From: Sulfurimonas sp.
GTDB taxonomy: Bacteria; Campylobacterota; Campylobacteria; Campylobacterales; Sulfurimonadaceae
Assembly: GCF_026988655.1 (NCBI RefSeq)
Contig: NZ_JALSKT010000014.1
Location: 1 to 64,000 of the forward strand
Reading direction: 5' to 3'
DNA length: 64,000 bases
Position 1 is the first letter of the stretch; each line of letters opens with the position of its first letter. Both the position numbers and the translations under genes were made by a program. This document shows, one piece after another, positions 62,148 through 64,000 of this stretch. A model generated the notes under the pieces. It ran no database searches. It had not been told where the DNA came from and saw only the letters and a program-made list of their open reading frames with translations.

Positions 62148-62573
62148 TTACAGAGCTTCTACACTATAAATTCGACCATTTCTCTTGACGATACGTACTC
62201 GTTCACCATTAGAAAAATTCTTTCCTTTTGTAATGACTACAACTCTTCTTCCACTATCAAGAACTACACCCAATTCCAAAGCATTTGCTTTATTTATTTC
62301 ATTTCCTACGTATGCACCACCCAATCCACCTACTAGAGTAGCTAGGGCATTTCCATTCCCTCTACCGACCATAGATCCAAGAACCACTCCGGAAATTGCA
62401 CCGATAAATGTCCCATTACCATTATCTTTTACAACAACAGGCTTCATATATTCTATCGTTCCTATCTCGTAATTTAATTCATAATTAAGGGCATTCGCAT
62501 CAACTTCAGTGACACCCCTCGACGCACATCCACTAAAATATAGAACCAATAACATAGATAAAAATATCTTCAT
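62148..62573 (-). CDS. Glycine-zipper lipoprotein (17 kDa antigen/SlyB-like)
   Basis: 141 aa. Lipobox YFSGC at about 13-17 predicts lipidation and outer-membrane sorting. The middle holds a glycine zipper (FIGAISGVVLGSMVGRG and LVGGLGGAYVGN) typical of the 2TM glycine-zipper family, which inserts as a hairpin. The C-terminal domain is beta-rich (VVVITKGKNF). It probably supports outer-membrane integrity. It overlaps the upstream dehydrogenase gene by 4 nt; AAGGAG before the ATG. Confidence 0.85.
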   Translation of the reverse strand: MKIFLSMLLVLYFSGCASRGVTEVDANALNYELNYEIGTIEYMKPVVVKDNGNGTFIGAISGVVLGSMVGRGNGNALATLVGGLGGAYVGNEINKANALELGVVLDSGRRVVVITKGKNFSNGERVRIVKRNGRIYSVEAL

Positions 62574-63520
62574 AAACTCTCCTTTTTATTTATTTGATAA
62601 TCACGACTGCAGCCAAACTTTAAACAGTTTGGCAAAGCTTTAGCATTTATAAAAGCTTCCATATTCTGTAAAGAAATTTGCATGATACGGATAAGGGCTT
62701 CTTGCGTATAATATGCCATATGTGGTGTATAAAGCAGGTTCTTTTGCCCAATATATTTTGTATCATGAATTACATCCAAACAAAAAATATTTTCCATCTT
62801 TTCATACAAGCTATCTTCAATAATTTCTCCACGAGCAACATTTACTATTATTGTCTCTTTTTTTATCTCTTTCATATTGCGTTCATTGAGTAAATTTTTA
62901 GTAGAACTAGTAAGAGGTAGTGCAATCATAAGAATGTCACTTTGACGTAAAACATCTTCTATATTTGATGAAAAATCAATCCCAAGTTCATCAACTATAA
63001 GTGTTCTTGTTCGTGAGTATGCCATAAGATGCATACCAAATCCCTTGCCAATCCTTGCCATTTGAGAGCCTATAGTACCAAGGCCTAAAATACCAAGACA
63101 CTTTGAAAAAAGCTCCATACCTTTTAAATCATGATAAGTAAAATTGTTCTTTTTACTTCTTTGTAGAGCAACATTCGTCTTCCTTGTAGCATTTAAGAGA
63201 AGCGAAAATGCAAACTCGGCAACAGCGGGACCGCCATAACCCACTACATTAGAGGCAAGTATCTTACGTTGATAGAGCATCTCACATTTTATATGCTCAT
63301 AACCCGTTGAACGTGTTTGCAAATAGCGTAAATTTGGTAGTTTCTCTAAAACCTCATCACTCACCTTCGAATGAATAAAAATAGAAACAGCATCATAATC
63401 ATACTCTTTATCTAAAACTTCGTTGATAGTTTGAGAGAAGAAAAAAAGCTCTTGATTAGGTAAGTGCTCTTGAAAAAAAAGTTTCTCTTCTTGTTTTATC
63501 TCAAAAAATGCAATTTTCAT
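62570..63520 (-). CDS. D-isomer-specific 2-hydroxyacid dehydrogenase (LdhA-like)
   Basis: 316 aa. NAD site LGILGLGTIGSQMARIGKGFG (shortened), then IVNVARGEIIED with the catalytic Arg, an acidic partner in LDVIHDT, and His in YTPHMAYYTQEA. It differs from the enzyme at 50565. Possibly a fermentative D-lactate type. AAGGGGTT precedes the ATG. It follows the PEP synthase gene by 9 bp and overlaps the lipoprotein gene. Confidence 0.85.
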   Translation of the reverse strand: MKIAFFEIKQEEKLFFQEHLPNQELFFFSQTINEVLDKEYDYDAVSIFIHSKVSDEVLEKLPNLRYLQTRSTGYEHIKCEMLYQRKILASNVVGYGGPAVAEFAFSLLLNATRKTNVALQRSKKNNFTYHDLKGMELFSKCLGILGLGTIGSQMARIGKGFGMHLMAYSRTRTLIVDELGIDFSSNIEDVLRQSDILMIALPLTSSTKNLLNERNMKEIKKETIIVNVARGEIIEDSLYEKMENIFCLDVIHDTKYIGQKNLLYTPHMAYYTQEALIRIMQISLQNMEAFINAKALPNCLKFGCSRDYQINKKESL

Positions 63521-63529
63521 AATAACCCC

Positions 63530-64000
63530 TTAGATGTGCAAGATTTTTTCTAGCTTCCCTATATTTTCTAGTGTTTTTAAAACACTATCAGGATTTAAAC
63601 TCATAGAGTCAATACCAAGTCGTACAAGATACTCAGCCATTTCAGGATAATCAGAAGGCGCTTGCCCACAGATACCACTGTGACGAGCATTGCGTTTACA
63701 TCCTTCTACTGCAAGGCGTATCATCTCTTTGACACCTTCATCCCGCTCGTCATAGTCAAAGGCAACGATTTCACTGTCACGATCAACTCCAAGCGTGAGT
63801 TGTGTAAGATCATTACTTCCGATGCTAAATCCATCAAATATTTTACTAAACTCATTAATAAGGATAACATTATTTGGTATTTCACACATTACATAAACTT
63901 CTAAACCATTCTCACTGCGTTTAAGTCCATATTTTGCCATTGTGTCTATGACTCGCCTGCCCTCATCAACTCTGCGACAAAAAGGAATCATCAAGATGAC
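63530..64000 (-). CDS. ppsA: Phosphoenolpyruvate synthase, C-terminal part (cut by window end)
   Basis: Only the last about 156 residues are in the window; the frame is open to the edge (VIMIPFCRRVDE). They form the end of the PEP-utilising TIM barrel: EVYVMCEIPNN, FDGFSIGSNDLTQLTLGVDRDS with the metal-site residues, GICGQAPSDYPEMAEYLV with the catalytic Cys, and ISLNP-like MSLNPDSV. The SNDLTQ wording fits PEP synthase better than pyruvate phosphate dikinase or enzyme I. It makes PEP from pyruvate and ATP, used in gluconeogenesis in an autotroph. Confidence 0.9.
   Translation of the reverse strand, partial: VILMIPFCRRVDEGRRVIDTMAKYGLKRSENGLEVYVMCEIPNNVILINEFSKIFDGFSIGSNDLTQLTLGVDRDSEIVAFDYDERDEGVKEMIRLAVEGCKRNARHSGICGQAPSDYPEMAEYLVRLGIDSMSLNPDSVLKTLENIGKLEKILHI

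Larger units (their letters stand above)
5115..63922. repeat. Dispersed 9-mer AAACGCAGY (about 51 sites)
   Basis: The 8-mer AAACGCAG, counted by eye on both strands, starts (plus-strand coordinate) at 5115, 6470, 6770, 7506, 7520, 7917, 8209, 9164, 9480, 9777, 11139, 11723, 12461, 13567, 13790, 14889, 15438, 17589, 17861, 18168, 18464, 19896, 21083, 26877, 27839, 30744, 32194, 32816, 35218, 36855, 39185, 39680, 39954, 40274, 40421, 40654, 41854, 44081, 46678, 47007, 48870, 49867, 51245, 51359, 51687, 53608, 55748, 57406, 57812, 59797 and 63915. The next base is T or C in all but two. 23 sites read on the plus strand and 28 on the minus. Confidence 0.85.

Noticed and set aside
5115-63922. KOPS-type (FtsK-orienting) explanation for AAACGCAG
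   Set aside because: Orientation is almost balanced within the window, whereas KOPS is strongly polarised on one replichore.
1-64000. CRISPR arrays, complete insertion sequences, prophage genes
   Set aside because: No regularly spaced direct repeats, transposase, integrase or phage structural genes were seen on either strand.

Overview
The window looks like chromosomal sequence from a free-living, motile member of the Campylobacterota (Epsilonproteobacteria), most like a Sulfurimonas-type sulfur oxidiser. This is an inference from the set of proteins recognised by eye: periplasmic alpha carbonic anhydrase, fliK-flgD-flgE2-flgE order with sigma-54 promoters, Suv3-like helicase, LapD/LapG, many chemoreceptors, and A+T-rich DNA (roughly a third G+C). 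Coding density is high. No gene-free gap exceeds 300 bases, and there is no CRISPR array, rRNA, prophage or complete insertion sequence. One tRNA (Ser-GGA) is present.

Layout. 0-6.7 kb: alpha carbonic anhydrase, a small ribbon-helix-helix protein and a three-gene RND efflux operon (TolC, adaptor, pump). 6.7-10 kb: cobalamin genes cobQ and a CobT-like gene flanking an odd protein that looks like a dead peptide deformylase fused to a membrane domain. 10-20.6 kb: a c-haem chemoreceptor, a Suv3-like helicase, rhodanese, DUF309, MscS and DUF481 genes, a decayed nucleotidyltransferase pair, an MFS transporter, and an Aer-like PAS protein paired with a cytoplasmic CZB chemoreceptor. 20.7-31.4 kb: signalling genes, namely a B12-binding radical SAM protein, an HD-GYP response regulator, a CheB-CheR-PAS-histidine kinase fusion, LapG and LapD, and a third chemoreceptor. 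31.4-36.6 kb: a zinc/manganese-type uptake operon without an ATPase gene, two small heat-shock proteins and tRNA-Ser. 36.7-45.9 kb: LpxR, membrane proteins, cobC-cobS-cobU, a DUF1538-PII fusion, a CLC transporter and YajQ. 46-52.7 kb: a sirohaem nitrite/sulfite reductase, an anchor-less fumarate reductase/succinate dehydrogenase pair, a VTT protein, a hydroxyacid dehydrogenase and PurT. 52.7-58.5 kb: hook genes. 58.6-64 kb: DnaG, LOG-family protein, a glycine-zipper lipoprotein, a second hydroxyacid dehydrogenase and the 3' end of a PEP synthase gene.

Themes. Chemotaxis and cyclic-di-GMP signalling dominate the middle: three chemoreceptors with different inputs, an adaptation-enzyme/kinase fusion, and a LapD-LapG surface-adhesion switch. 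The second half of cobalamin synthesis is split over two distant loci, and a B12-binding radical SAM enzyme is also encoded here.

Structures that ordinary annotation would miss: (1) the 9-mer AAACGCAGY occurs about 50 times, on both strands, in all coding phases, against one or two expected, a density resembling DNA uptake sequences; (2) three copies of a small palindromic MITE-like element, each flanked by a 10-bp duplication of different sequence; (3) about ten genes have a -10 box ending 5-7 nt before the start codon and no Shine-Dalgarno, suggesting leaderless mRNAs; (4) a perfect 22-bp inverted repeat lies at the predicted 5' end of the Aer-like operon mRNA. All counts were made by eye and need a computed check.
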